A stretch of DNA of 64,000 nucleotides from Hamiltosporidium tvaerminnensis. Its lineage: Eukaryota > Microsporidia > Dubosqiidae. Where the stretch lies: positions 1,299,501 to 1,363,500 of the forward strand of contig CM061246.1 of assembly GCA_022605425.2 (NCBI GenBank), in the 5' to 3' direction. Under the pieces are notes generated by a model. The model was not told the DNA's origin. It was given only the letters and a program-made list of their open reading frames with translations, and searched no databases. Shown one piece after another: positions 9,738-21,344 of this stretch; position 1 is the first letter of the stretch, and every line of letters starts with the position of its first letter. Position numbers and translations under genes: made by a program.

Positions 9738-11567
9738 ATGAAATATATTGTAGTAATAGGAGGATCATTAAGTAACATTGGTAAAGGATTGGTTTCAAGT
9801 TCTACCGGTGTGTTACTCAAATCAAAAGAGTATGATGTAAGTTTCATAAAAATTGATCCGTATATTAATATTGATGCAGGAAGACTGAGTCCATCAGATC
9901 ATGGCGAAGTTTATGTGTTAGAAGATGGCAGTGAAGTTGATATGGATTTTGGTAATTATGAAAGATTCTTAAACATTGGTCTATCAAATTTAAATTCCAT
10001 CACAACTGGAAAAATATACGATGAAGTTATAAAAAGAGTAAAAAGTGGATTTTACATGGCAAAAACGGTTCAAATAACTCCACATGTCACTGATTACATT
10101 GAAGAAAGAATACAAAAGGTTTCAAGACTCGAAGTGAAAGAAGAAGATGGAAGTTACATACCAGACATATGTATTATTGAACTTGGTGGTACGCCTAGTG
10201 ACATAGAATCTATTATTTTTGTTGAAGCATTGCGACGTCTCAAAAATAAAGTTGGACCGAGTAATTTCATGATAATTTCTGTCGAATTTCTACCAAAAAT
10301 GCAAAACGGAGATCAAAAAACAAAAATTGCACAAAGCTCTGTTAAAAAAGCTGCTTCGTTGGGAATCAAACCAGATGTGATTATAACGAGATGTGACAAC
10401 TCTTTGAGCCAATCAACTAAGCAAAAAATATCGGATTTCTGTGAAATTTCTATCAATGATGTTTATGATCTGCCAATTACTGTTGATGCCTATGATGTGC
10501 CAAATGTTTTGAATATTCAAAATTATTTTGATTCGTTCGTAAAACATTTAAATTTGGAAAATAAAAATTCTTCATCGCTTCTTTATTTCCCAAATTTGAA
10601 TAGAATTAATGAAAAATCATTGGATATTGCAATTGTTGGAAAATATACATCAAACTCAGATTGTTATTTATCAGTTGTAAATGCATTAAGAATTTCTTGT
10701 GCCAAATACAACCATCATGCTAATATTGTATGGATTGAATCGACAGATTTGGAAGAAATAGCAGATTGCAATTCCCTGTTTAATAATATTGATGCCATGT
10801 TGATTCCAGGTGGATTTGGTACTCGGGGAATTGAAGGAAAAATTACTGCTGCAAAATATGCAAGAGAAAACAATATACCCTTTCTTGGTATATGTTTAGG
10901 CTTCCAAGTAGCTGTGATTGAATTCTGTCGTAATGTTTTGAAAATAAGTGACGCAAATTCTGAAGAATTTGATGCTTTGGGTAAAAACAAGGTTATTATT
11001 CGAATGAGAAATAAAATCAATCAAAATATTGAAATTACCGATTCGAATAAAGAAAATCAAATTTCTACCTTTCAAACTGACAACAAATTTAAAGTTCAAA
11101 AAAATAATGTCGGACTATCATATTCTAAAAATACGGATTTAAATCAGGAAAAAATTTGTCTCGGAAAAACTTTGGATTTAAAAACTACGGATTCATATAT
11201 ATTGACTGATGAAGTAATTGAGGAAATATCAGGGATGAAAATTAGATCTGGAAAACACGACATAAATCTTAAAAAAGAATCGAAAGCTTTTGAAATATAT
11301 TTTTCATCAGTTATTTCAGAACGCCATCGTCACCGATACGAAGTGAATTCAGCTTATGCTTCAAAATTACAAAAAGCAGGACTTCTTTTTGTTGGGCACA
11401 GTGTAAGAGATAATCGTATAGAAATGCTTGAACTTAGCGATCATCCTTTTTTTATTGGTGTTCAATATCATCCAGAATTCAATGCAAGGCCAGAAAAATC
11501 TCATCCTCTTTTCAATGCATTTATTGAGGAAGCAATCAAGAGAAAATACAATGATCAATTTTTCTGA
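9738..11567 (+). CDS. URA7: CTP synthase (glutamine-hydrolysing)
   Basis: It makes CTP from UTP, ATP and glutamine, the last step of cytidine nucleotide synthesis, in the cytosol. The protein has 609 residues from this ATG. The synthetase domain opens with MKYIVVIGG and a P-loop (GGSLSNIGKGL), then IKIDPYINIDAG, DHGEVYVLEDG and GNYERFL. The C-terminal class I glutaminase has the oxyanion strand PGGFGTRG, nucleophile C386 in GICLGFQ, ERHRHRYEVN and the H578/E580 pair in QYHPEF. Residues after the nucleophile include a long Asn/Lys-rich insertion before ERHRHRYEVN. I prefer this start over the in-frame ATG at 9681 (19 residues longer) because the family begins with MKY and a CCCC motif lies 15 nt upstream at 9719-9722. 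The gene stands alone in the spacer between the inverted arms. Confidence 0.96.
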   Translation: MKYIVVIGGSLSNIGKGLVSSSTGVLLKSKEYDVSFIKIDPYINIDAGRLSPSDHGEVYVLEDGSEVDMDFGNYERFLNIGLSNLNSITTGKIYDEVIKRVKSGFYMAKTVQITPHVTDYIEERIQKVSRLEVKEEDGSYIPDICIIELGGTPSDIESIIFVEALRRLKNKVGPSNFMIISVEFLPKMQNGDQKTKIAQSSVKKAASLGIKPDVIITRCDNSLSQSTKQKISDFCEISINDVYDLPITVDAYDVPNVLNIQNYFDSFVKHLNLENKNSSSLLYFPNLNRINEKSLDIAIVGKYTSNSDCYLSVVNALRISCAKYNHHANIVWIESTDLEEIADCNSLFNNIDAMLIPGGFGTRGIEGKITAAKYARENNIPFLGICLGFQVAVIEFCRNVLKISDANSEEFDALGKNKVIIRMRNKINQNIEITDSNKENQISTFQTDNKFKVQKNNVGLSYSKNTDLNQEKICLGKTLDLKTTDSYILTDEVIEEISGMKIRSGKHDINLKKESKAFEIYFSSVISERHRHRYEVNSAYASKLQKAGLLFVGHSVRDNRIEMLELSDHPFFIGVQYHPEFNARPEKSHPLFNAFIEEAIKRKYNDQFF

Positions 11568-12237
11568 TAAAGTTAAAATAAATAAAATCCATGATATTTT
11601 ATAATCAATAAATCATTTTAAAATAAGTTTTATATTTCAAAATCTAATCTTTTGTTTTTAAATTATAATTATATTTCGAATGTTGGTTTTCAAAACCTAA
11701 AGGTCGTGTTTTTTTCTGTTTTAAAATTCTCCACTGAGAAATAATTTTAAAGTATTTTATATTATATTAAAAATTGCAAAAATTTACAACTAAATGACAA
11801 ATTATTAAAAGTTTAAATTATGAATAAAACTGAAATTATTTAAAATTATAAGAAATTTGTGAAAATTTTATTCGATTTCGTTTACAAATTTTAAAGTTTT
11901 TATTATTTATCAATTAAAAAATTTGATTGAAAGTTACTATTAAATGTTTAAAATTTTAGACAGACTTTGTATCGTTGATTAATTAGAAATAAAATATATT
12001 TAAAATTTAATAAACCTTTTAAAGATACTTTGTTAGATTAAAAGCTGTTTATGAAGATAAATCTTACATTTTTTTCTATTCATTCATAAATTATCTAATT
12101 TTATATTTTTATACATCATTTCTTCTAAAATAAGAATTTATCATTCAAAAAATCTGAAATGCCCAAAATTCTAAAGAAAATGGAATGTAAATTTAAAAAG
12201 ATACCTTAGAATTTATATTCTGAACCCTTCATATAAT
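11568..12237. other. AT-rich intergenic stretch
   Basis: About 670 bp between CTP synthase and the BolA-like gene. Nothing recognised except the CCC motif at 12225-12227 that belongs to the next gene. Confidence 0.6.
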
Positions 12238-12527
12238 ATGACACTTCGGGAAAAAATTTACAAAGTCTTAAATGATGGATTAATACCAGTTGAATTAAAA
12301 GTTGAACCTCGTGCCAAATATGAAGGGTGTCAGAGCAATGATCTCTATATTTTTATTGTGGCAGATATATTTGAAGAAAAGGTATTTTTATAACTAATTA
12401 GAGTCATTTAGAACGAAATAGAATGGTTAACGAATTAATAGAGCCGTTTTTTAAGGATGGTTTGCATTCAGTTGAGATTGACTGTTGGACTTCATATGAG
12501 AATTCTAACTTTACAAAATCTTTATAA
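12238..12527 (+). CDS. BolA-like protein, split by a 20-nt intron
   Basis: Exons 12238-12381 and 12402-12527 join in frame to an 89-residue protein. BolA proteins work with monothiol glutaredoxins in iron-sulfur cluster transfer, in mitochondria/mitosomes or the cytosol. Family features seen: an N-terminal helix (LREKIYKVLNDGL), the beta strand LYIFIVAD, the junction phrase FEEK-SHLERNRMVNEL that parallels FEGKSLLERHRMVNEL, and GLHSVEI with the invariant histidine found in HALSIK. Without splicing, the frame hits TAA four codons past the junction. CCC at 12225-12227 lies 10 nt upstream of the ATG, as in other genes here. The length fits the family (about 85-110). Which BolA subtype, and hence mitosome or cytosol, cannot be told. 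Confidence 0.75.
12382..12401 (+). other. 20-nt spliceosomal mini-intron in the BolA-like gene
   Basis: The sequence is GTATTTTTATAACTAATTAG. It has GT and AG ends and an ACTAAT branch-like motif fused to the acceptor, the layout known for microsporidian introns. Its length is not a multiple of three and it contains an in-frame TAA. Removing it restores BolA homology exactly at the conserved FE(E/G)K-S junction. Confidence 0.72.
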
Positions 12528-12884
12528 AACATTATTTAATAAATATGTTTTTATCTTTTTTAAAAATATTCCTTGGTTTACATTTACAAACGATTATCTT
12601 ATCTCTTCAAAGAAACATTGTTTTATGTACGATATGAGGACACCATATAGTTTTTCATTTTTTGAATTTTTTTTCTAAAAGGTAGTTGTATCAATTATGA
12701 TTATAAATTATATAAATTAAAACCAATGAACTAATAATGACTTTATCTCATTTTTCTAAATTACAATAATAGTAGAAATTCTGCTTGAGTTTTTTTCTTG
12801 TCAATAGAATTGTATAAATCGAGTGTAGGAATGAGGCAATAAATACATTAAAATTATTCGATTGACAATTCTTAGACCAAACGA

Positions 12885-13530
12885 TGTAAAAATCATTGTT
12901 TGGATTTTCGTATGGATAAAAACCACATTATATTTTTGGTCGTGCTATGAAAATTCTTAGGAGGAAGTTAACATCTATAAAATTGTGAAAATATTTCCAC
13001 AAAGTAATTTTTGGTTTTTTATGTACCTAAAACCGAAGCCCGAATTAAACTTGTTAGGGTTTTGCAATGCAAAAGCATGGAACCTTGCTTTGTACACTCG
13101 GGCTAGAAACTTATTGTATGAGAGATACAAAAAAATATACTCTTAATAAAGCCAGGAAAGATAATTATTGGGTTATACTAGCTTGTGTGATATTTAATAA
13201 GCCTATCTAAACCTATATAATTCGCCGAGATTTATTTCATTTAGAACTAGATTTGGTTTGGGATTTTAGGGTACCAGAAAATGTTTCTGATCTTGTGATG
13301 GCCAAAAATGAATTCCGATATGCCATCACACTTCTGGTAAATGAGTATAGTCAAACTTTCGATAACTGTTCCGCTGTTATATGGTCTGCACACATTTTTT
13401 GGATAAAAATATACAGAATATAGGTACCTAAAGGATAGCGATTGAGTTTGAAAATCAATTATCTAGATAAACCTAAAAATCCGCGAATATCACGAATAAA
13501 ATTAAAACATGTTACTGTTTTAAAAGATGA
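12885..13530 (+). repeat. REP1 copy C, diverged
   Basis: It shares AAATCATTGTTTGGATTTT, CACTCGGGCTAGAA and the terminal block with GATAAACCTAAAAATCCGCG in the usual order, but is more decayed than copies A, B and D. The first ~90 bp are hard to align. Confidence 0.55.
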
Positions 13531-15317
13531 ATGATTATTGAAATATGATCAGAAAATATATTTCTATAGAAAATATTAGATGGTTTTTTATATTAACTAA
13601 TACAGAATATTAACATATGGAAATATTTTTTTTTCTGATTTAGTTCAATCTGTTTATATCTATTTCACAAACCACTGATTTTTCATCTTCTATTAACTGT
13701 TCACTTATATATCAATAAAATTTGCAAAAATACAGAAAATTTAAATTTCATGCTATATTAATACAAATTTGTGCCAGTTTTTCACCGAAAAATTAATTAT
13801 TTTAGTTGGAACAAATGTCTAAAATTATCCAGAAATACGCATTTAAATATATTTTATAGAGCAGAAAGTCAATAAAAATAGCCAATATTTAAATTTTAAG
13901 GCTTACGAATCAAGGAAATTTTGAGTAATTTTATTAATCTCTGTGTATTTTATTTAATTATTGATTTATTAAGCAAGAGCATATGCTTTTTAGTTTTGAT
14001 ATAGAATACCTTGTATTATCTTCATTTTCAGTTGATATTTTAACATTAGGTATGTAAAGAATTCAATCGAGTAACTTCATTCTTTAAAAAGGTTAATTTT
14101 GTTTGTAAAGATTCGAATTATTTAAAAATTGTATTTTATTATTTGACATATTTATGATTATCATTATATTATGGTATTTTTTGATCCCAGAATTATTTTA
14201 GATTAATGGCAGCGTTTCGCGCGATTCCTATTGTGAAGAAAATTTTCTCCCCGAAATTTATACATTAGATACCTTCTTTATTATGTTGTTATAGATATAA
14301 TATTAAAAAAAACCAACAAAAATGTTAAGTATATTTTTATTTTAACGATTCAAATGCCTTTTTACGTATTTATATTGTTTGATAGTTAAATTATATTTTT
14401 CAATGTCAAAAATATCTATCATACCAGGATAGTTAAACTTTGCTTAGGTGTGTGTTTCTTAGCGGAAAATAACCATTATAATGTAGCAAATTGAAATATA
14501 ATTCCCGGTTGAATTTATATTTCTCAAAAATTTACGCTTAGACATTTAATGTATTAAGTTAAAATGATATCACCTTATGATTAGGTTTTAAATGAGTAAT
14601 GTGGTTCAACATACTAATTGGATAAATAAAATAATTTTTTGTGCTCGATTTGAAATAAACTTCATAAAATATACGTAAAGAGATATAATTTTGAAAAATG
14701 GCAATATTCGAGATATTATTAATTTCTTGTGTCGTTTTTAACACAAACTCTATTAGGGTACACTTAAAATTATGATATACCTCACTTCCTGTGATAGGAC
14801 TTCACATATCTTAAAAGTCTTCTTGTATTTAATATTTTTGCAAGGTAGTCATAATATTGTTTGGTTTTCAATCTGAGTATTTAACAATAATCAAAAACAA
14901 AAAATACATATATTTGTCGGTTAATACCGAATTTTTCCAAACACCAAAAACCTAAACTTTATTTACCATTAACAAATTTATGGCAAATAAATCGTAAATA
15001 ATCTGTAAGTTTACATATATAAGATTTAATTTCTTGAATATTTAGAAAATATAGAATTGGCTTATAAAAATAAAAACAAGCACCGAAAAAAAAATTTTGC
15101 TGAATATTTCATATCTACTTAACTAAATAGACTTATATCGAGTAGAAGCGACTTTATATTTAAAAAAATTATTACGTTTTATATTTTTAAAATCTGAAAA
15201 CAATATGAAGTTTAAATTTATTTATTTGTTAATTATTTATAAAAGTTAATAAGCTATTGATATAAAAAAATTGAGGCATATTTAGAAAAAAATACATACA
15301 TTATCTTAAAACCTCGT
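13531..15317. other. Gene-free AT-rich stretch
   Basis: About 1.8 kb with no supported gene, RNA or element. A 61-codon frame at 14559-14744 (minus) lacks an ATG start and any motif. Confidence 0.55.
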
Positions 15318-16268
15318 TTATATATTAGAGATTTCCAAAATAGTATCTTTTGTTATGAGTAATATGGCTAATTCGTCTTTTACAAGTATTCCATTCAGTA
15401 AATTATAGCACCTTTTCTTGTTGGAAATGATAGTATAAAGGCATTTTTCGGTAGTAAGAATAATGGTATCCTGAATACTCGCATAACTTTTTATAGGTAA
15501 AGAAATCTTATGAGCCAATTTTTCCTCGTTAAATATATAAAGACGATTATTATCTTTCACAATTCTTTTAGAACCATATCTATAAAAAGATTTTTTTATT
15601 TTTCTTGTATGAAAAATTTGGCTAATATACCGGCTATATGTACGGGTCGGACGTGATTTAACCAAAGAAGCATAGTGATATAATAACCTATTATGGAGGG
15701 AATGAACAGGATTACTAAGCCCACATCTATTTGAGATATTTATCCGTTTAAAAAACGGCAAAATAGATTTATTTTTATTCTTCACTTTTATATCGAAATC
15801 ATGGTTATCCTCAACCTTTATAGGCTCTAGATACATAAATTCCTTTGTTACTTTAAGGAAATCAATAGATGACTCGATTATGCTTCTATCCTCATTAAAT
15901 ATAAGTTCTTTACATGTCAAATCATCAGATATAATTACTAATATATTGTCTTTATGAGTAAAGCCAATATTTCTTTTTTTAAATTTCTTTTTTATAATTC
16001 CTTGGTCATTTAAAGAGTAAATGCTGCATGAAAATCTACAGAAGATTACTAAAACATCCGAAACAAATAGAATTTTGAAGATTTTTTTGTTTACTTTTTC
16101 TGAAATTATATCAACTAATTCACCATTTAAATCATAGATTGAGACCATATTTTCTTTGCATATAGCTAAACGTTTATATTTATAAGAGAAGGCGTATAAG
16201 TTGTTGTGATCTACGCAGATACCATGATTTTCCATGATTGTTTTTGTCCGCATATTTTTTATTTCCAT
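15318..16268 (-). CDS. Unknown 316-residue protein
   Basis: I do not recognise it. The first 130 residues and the last 90 consist of short alternating hydrophobic strands separated by polar turns (for example LAICKENMVSIYDLNGELV and NILVIISDD), a pattern like WD40 or other beta-propeller blades, but no clear WD or GH signature is present. The middle (about residues 175-235) is basic and Ser/Arg/Tyr-rich, suggesting nucleic acid or ribosome contact; this is inference. The ATG at 16268 is preceded by GACCTAAT. It is convergent with nothing nearby, and a retrotransposon relic lies ~280 bp upstream of it. Confidence 0.7.
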   Translation of the reverse strand: MEIKNMRTKTIMENHGICVDHNNLYAFSYKYKRLAICKENMVSIYDLNGELVDIISEKVNKKIFKILFVSDVLVIFCRFSCSIYSLNDQGIIKKKFKKRNIGFTHKDNILVIISDDLTCKELIFNEDRSIIESSIDFLKVTKEFMYLEPIKVEDNHDFDIKVKNKNKSILPFFKRINISNRCGLSNPVHSLHNRLLYHYASLVKSRPTRTYSRYISQIFHTRKIKKSFYRYGSKRIVKDNNRLYIFNEEKLAHKISLPIKSYASIQDTIILTTEKCLYTIISNKKRCYNLLNGILVKDELAILLITKDTILEISNI

Positions 16269-16549
16269 ATTAGGTCATGCATCGCACAATATATATTTGA
16301 TTACGAAACAAGTTTCAGAATAATTTTTTTGAACCAGTTTTACAACGAAAGAATTATTAACCAATGAAGGATTCATGATGAAATATTTTAGGTGCCAAAA
16401 TAAAACTGTGGCTATTTAGGATAAAACGCCAATGAAAATAACCCTAATAAAAAATAGAATTTTGATTTTACTTTCAAATTTAGTTCATCTACAATACATC
16501 TAGTATTTTTTATCCCCTAAAATTGATTTTTTTCCAACTTTTTAAAAAT

Positions 16550-17265
16550 TTATTTAATAAAATTCTGGGTTAAAATATTTTTTCCCATTTTAATATGCCT
16601 TCTTCTACCTCTTTGACCCCTAAGCGTTTCGGTTCTGTATCCGAATTTCCTTTATTTTTATTGTCGGTTCTCCTAACGTGGTTACTCCAACTAAAATAAG
16701 GGGGCATTATTTTTTGTTTCAAATGTTTAAAATCATCTTCCTTGTTACTTGCTTGTTTTAAAAGAGGTGTTGGTTCCTCGTACATCTTGGCTCCCTTAAT
16801 AGCACCAATTTACTCTCTTTTCCGGTTCTCTTCGAAATTTGATTCTGAACCAAGTCCTTAAGTTCGATCAAAGAAAATTGTTCCGACTATTTTCTTGAGT
16901 ACTATCGACTGATTTATGCCTCTATTTTAATAGATACCTGTACTCTTTGAAATGTATCGTGTTTTGTTTTGACATAAAACCGTCCTAGGCTATCACATAA
17001 GGAATTATCTCTACACATCATTTATAAATAAAACTATACTTATTTTCTAATAGGTCATACTTCCTAAGCTTCTCTGTTTCAACCATTTGAAGTGAATTTG
17101 TAATGTAATTCCAAATTCAATGAGTGTTATATTCTGTTTAATCTTTCTAAAATAAATAAGTTGGTCCACTATTCGCTATCTTGAAATCAGGTTTTATTTT
17201 GATGCCCACTCTTATCTCCGAATGCTCTATTTTGAGAATTTCTTGAATTCACAGCTAATATAACA
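16550..17265 (-). mobile_element. R4/Dong-like retrotransposon, 3' fragment (decayed)
   Basis: It aligns in reverse with the 3' ~700 bp of the large element at 55433-59182: the tail CCCAGAATTTTATTAAATAA at the left edge, then the region coding for the end of the endonuclease domain. Many frameshifts and stops. The 5' truncation point is near 17265. The stretch 17266-17820 beyond it shows nothing. Confidence 0.8.
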
Positions 17266-17822
17266 ATCGATTGTATTTAAATATTAAAAAGTGCGATAAA
17301 AATTCTGATAATTATACAGTATGGATTCTATTTTGAATTTTCCTATTAAATTTTAAAATTTTAAACTTTAATCAGATGGCTGATATGTGGATAGTTTAGG
17401 TATTATTTCGAAGAAGGGTTAAATATAGGCATATAATTTGTTATAAATTACTTTTATTGGATATTACTAGTAAATTCTAAAAAATTACTGTTCATCAAAA
17501 GTTGTATATTGGCAAAAGTTATAATCCTCATAATTAAATTTGATAAATGTAAAGTTTGAAAAAATTAATGTGCAAAAAAACGAAATTATACTCTAAATTT
17601 TTCCGAAAAAATACTCAGCATAATTTTAAATACCTTTTAAACACGATATGAACATAAACAAGAGGCAAAAATTAGCAAATATTTTGATTTTTACTACTAA
17701 AATTGAAACTACGTTCTTATTTGAAGATATAACTCTAGAAAAACAGAATAAAGAATAGATACTGCGATAAAAGTTAGGCATATAAATATAAAAAAGTAAC
17801 TAAAAATATACTAACACTAAAA

Positions 17823-18571
17823 CAAGTGTTTCAAACTTTTTTGCTCAGGGGCCTCACTTGAATTCTAAAAAAAAGTTCCGCGAGCTAAGAACTTATTACT
17901 TTTTAGACCACATACCAAAAAATATTTCTGCTATTTAGATCATTTATATTTTTAAAACAAATTTATAAGTTTTCATATACATGTTTATAGAAATAAACGT
18001 GTATATTAACGATATTTCTATATAAAAATACACAAATAAATTACTGAAATTTTATAAGAGTTTTCCAGCCATGTAATTCGATTACGTTCATAAATTTGCT
18101 CGAGGTTTATTATTTCCTTTTTCGCCTCTATCTATTTATGTGAAGAAAAATTCACTAAAATGAAATATACAAAAAACTTTTACAGATTCAAATTAACAAA
18201 TAAGCACTTTAGTTCGTTTCTGGTAATTTCTCCTAGTAAACTTAACCTACAATTTTAACTAACAAACACTAAAAATCTCAACTATATCAATCTCATTAAA
18301 AATAAAATATGCCATTATTTATTGTTATTTCATTTTAATCTTTTTTGTACAAAATAATTAAAAAATAATGGAAACTCCATGAATCTTCTTTGTATTACAA
18401 AATCATGCCTGATGTATCTATAATTGCAATTCCTTTCGTATGATTTATCTTATTTTTGTTTTATTTCCGTTTTAAAAAAAAACTACTTATAAAAAAAATC
18501 GTAGCAAGCCAGAAAAATGTAGCTGCGGGCCGTTTGAAAAGGGTCCGCGGTCCATGTACTGAGATCCCTGC
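17823..18571. mobile_element. hAT-like non-autonomous element (tentative)
   Basis: The left end reads AGTGTTTCAAACTTTTTTG followed by CTCAGGGGCC. The reverse of the right end reads CAGGGATCTCAGTACATGG followed by ACCGCGGACCC. Imperfect inverted ends with G/C-rich 'ccgcgg' subterminal blocks and an AT-rich centre without coding are typical of hAT-derived MITEs. An 8-bp target duplication is not clean. Its right end lies ~20 bp from the inner end of the right inverted arm. Confidence 0.4.
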
Positions 18572-18671
18572 TCAAAAGGCACAAAAAATAAATTTGCAAT
18601 TTTTTACTGCTTAATTAGATATATTTAAAAAATAATTTTTAACAAAATAACATTTAAATTTAAATAGAGAA

Positions 18672-19490
18672 TTAGTTTATTCTACATATTTTGCTCATCT
18701 CATTTGTGAATAGATATTTTATCGTATTCTGTAACACCAAAAAGCTAGATAGAGACCTAAATAATGTCAAACAAAAATAATTATGGTATTTGTTTCCTTT
18801 CTTAGGAGGTTGAATTGCATTTAATGAATCATATAAATTTATGATAAAAATACCTAAATCTCGCTTACACATAATATTAGTTACAAAGTTTACTAATATT
18901 GGTAGAAATAATTTGTTTTCGTCTATTTTTTTGTCTTTTTCATGAATAAACAATTTACCGTTGAAGAAATTTAATCTAATATTTTCAAAAGTGTATTCTG
19001 GTTTCTGTATAAATTCAATAATTGGAGATAAAACTGAAAATAATCCAAAACCAAAAATTAAAATAAATTTCATTATAAATGAATAATTTAAACGATTTGC
19101 ATCTTTATATATCAAAGCCTTCGTATATATATTTAAGGATTCTTTCATTTTAAACATTGTAAACATATTTTTTGTTATGTGATAACATAGTATACTTGAA
19201 CAGACAATTAAAAACATTTTTTCTAAATTATTATTATCTTTTATATATTTCTTACCATTTTTTTCACAAGATTTTCTATATATTTTATAACCAGAATGTA
19301 ACAAAAACATAAATTTAAAAATATTCAAAAGTCTGTTATGAGTGCTTCTAACTAAAAGTATAAATATAATAGGTAACAACAAATCTTGAAATTCTGAAAG
19401 TCTCATAGATAAAGACTTAAATTTATTACATAGATTATTCTTATATTTTGAATTATTCTTAGAATCTATAACTTCAATGAATCTTTTCAT
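18672..19490 (-). CDS. Unknown multi-pass membrane protein (right copy)
   Basis: A 272-residue, intact, second copy of the gene at 3738-4556, with four residue differences. It has the same hydrophobic segments and basic N-terminus. Both copies keep the same start, stop and length, consistent with function in each or with a very recent duplication. Confidence 0.75.
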   Translation of the reverse strand: MKRFIEVIDSKNNSKYKNNLCNKFKSLSMRLSEFQDLLLPIIFILLVRSTHNRLLNIFKFMFLLHSGYKIYRKSCEKNGKKYIKDNNNLEKMFLIVCSSILCYHITKNMFTMFKMKESLNIYTKALIYKDANRLNYSFIMKFILIFGFGLFSVLSPIIEFIQKPEYTFENIRLNFFNGKLFIHEKDKKIDENKLFLPILVNFVTNIMCKRDLGIFIINLYDSLNAIQPPKKGNKYHNYFCLTLFRSLSSFLVLQNTIKYLFTNEMSKICRIN

Positions 19491-19620
19491 AAAATGATAA
19501 TAAAAATATCTTAAATAATCAGAATAAATTAAATATTAATTTAATAATTAATATATTTGATTAAACTTACATGAAATACAAATTTATTTACTATAAAAAG
19601 CCTATTAATATATTTTTAAT

Positions 19621-20775
19621 TTATATTTTTAATACTTTTTTGTCCAAAGAACTTTTAAAAATGAATAGTTGTGCTATTCCTGAATATTTTCCAAAATATT
19701 TTTTGAATTCTTCTTGTATTAAAGAATAATTTTTATCATTAAGATTTTTGAATTTGAATTCGAACGTTTTAACTGACCATTTATAAATATGAATATCAAT
19801 AGGACAAATGTCTAAAAAATTAAATCCCATTAGACAAATACAATCCGCCACTTTCTTTCCTATTCCTGGTATTTTAATTAGATTATTTCTTACTTCTGAC
19901 TTTAAATTTTTACGTATATTGACTTCTTCTGTAATTTCAAAATCTTTACTTTCAAAGATATTTTCTACCTTCAAAAATATTTTACTTTCAAAAACAGTTT
20001 CAATTTTATAAAAATCATTTTCTAATAAATATTTTGCGCAATCTATTATATATTTTGATCGATAACCAAATTTGTTTACATTTAATTCTTCTATGTTAAT
20101 AGAATATAAACTTTGAAGTGAAGGAAATGTATAAAATTTAAAACCTTCCATTTCTGTTATAAATTCGCCTTTAGAATATAGAAAGTCAACCATTTTTTCA
20201 ATTCTTTTGATATTATTATTACTGGAACAAATAAAAGAAAAAATAGTCTGTAAAATATCCAAATTCAATAATCTCAATCCTTTTTCTGCCAAACAATAAT
20301 CAAACATTTTTTTATCTAAATAAATATCAAATCCAGAACATTTCTCATCTGCTCTGATATTTTCTTTCTCTTCATATTTTATTTCATTAGGTTGTAAATA
20401 ATCTGTAATTTGATAATTTGGAGGTAAATTACTGTATTTTCCATCATTTTGCTTTCAAAAGTTTTCACATTCACAATCAATTAAATTATAGTTTTTCCAA
20501 CGAAAACATAGTAAGCGATAATCAATTTTAAGTATGAAAAACTTGTTTAAAATATTTTCATAGATTTCCAATGGTTTATTAAAATTAAAAACGTTAAAAT
20601 AAATCGTTTTATTTAATTCTTTCAAAAAAAACAGATCATCGCTAATTACTCCTGCAAATAAATCCTTTTTGGTTTCTTTGAAGTTAAAACATTGACCGCT
20701 AAACAAAGTGAGTCGTAAATTTATGTATTGATTTGTTTTAAGTTCATACCATTGCATTCTTAGAGGGTACTTCAT
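19621..20775 (-). pseudogene. OGG1: OGG1 right copy, one in-frame UGA
   Basis: It aligns along its whole length with the intact gene at 2452-3612. At 20457-20455 a TTA leucine codon of the left copy is TGA here, after residue 106 (just after CECENF). Downstream the frame is open again and keeps the catalytic phrase IPGIGKKVADCICLMG and the PIDIHIYKW aspartate. The last codons also differ: a one-base deletion gives KKVLKI instead of KKVFKSIN. Substitutions cluster at 19889-19927, next to the hairpin-helix-hairpin. It is either a young pseudogene, a readthrough case or a sequencing error; an internal start at Met 158 would lack the N-terminal domain. Confidence 0.85.
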
Positions 20776-20919
20776 GTTGAATTCAAAATTATTTTCTAAG
20801 ATTTTTTAAAAATTATAATTTAAAATGAAGATAGTCTCTCCGTACAAAGATAAATCCACGGTTTTTTCAAAATTATAGTTTTAAATCTTTTTTTGATTTA
20901 AATATTGTATTTGAATATC

Positions 20920-21025
20920 TAAATAAAGAGTCGGATTTAGAAGAAGAAACAACCGTGGTAAAAGAGGTGGAAGAAAATATATAAAAATGGCAAAATATCT
21001 TAACCCAGAATTTTATTAAATAAAT
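20920..21025 (+). mobile_element. Tail relic of the R4/Dong-like element (right arm)
   Basis: Mirror of 2205-2330. The end reads CCCAGAATTTTATTAAATAA, preceded by GAGGTGGAAGAAAATATAT. Confidence 0.8.
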
Positions 21026-21344
21026 GAACATCTAAAAGTAAAGAATATGAAGAAATAAATTATTTTATAAAATTTTAGAAGAAATTTGTTACTTTATATA
21101 AATTTTAGTGCATCATAGTTTTATAATTATAAAACAAAGTTTGTTCAAAGGAATAAAATTTGGTTCGATTTTAATTTTTTAATTCATAAATTAATTAGAG
21201 CATTAATTTTATTTGTAACAATTATGTATAAAAAATGGGAAAAATTAGATAGTACTGAGTAAAAAATACATTGACTCGTATCGTCAGAAAAATTCATTGA
21301 ATAAAGATCTCATTAAATAAAAATCCATAATTTATGCTACTTAA

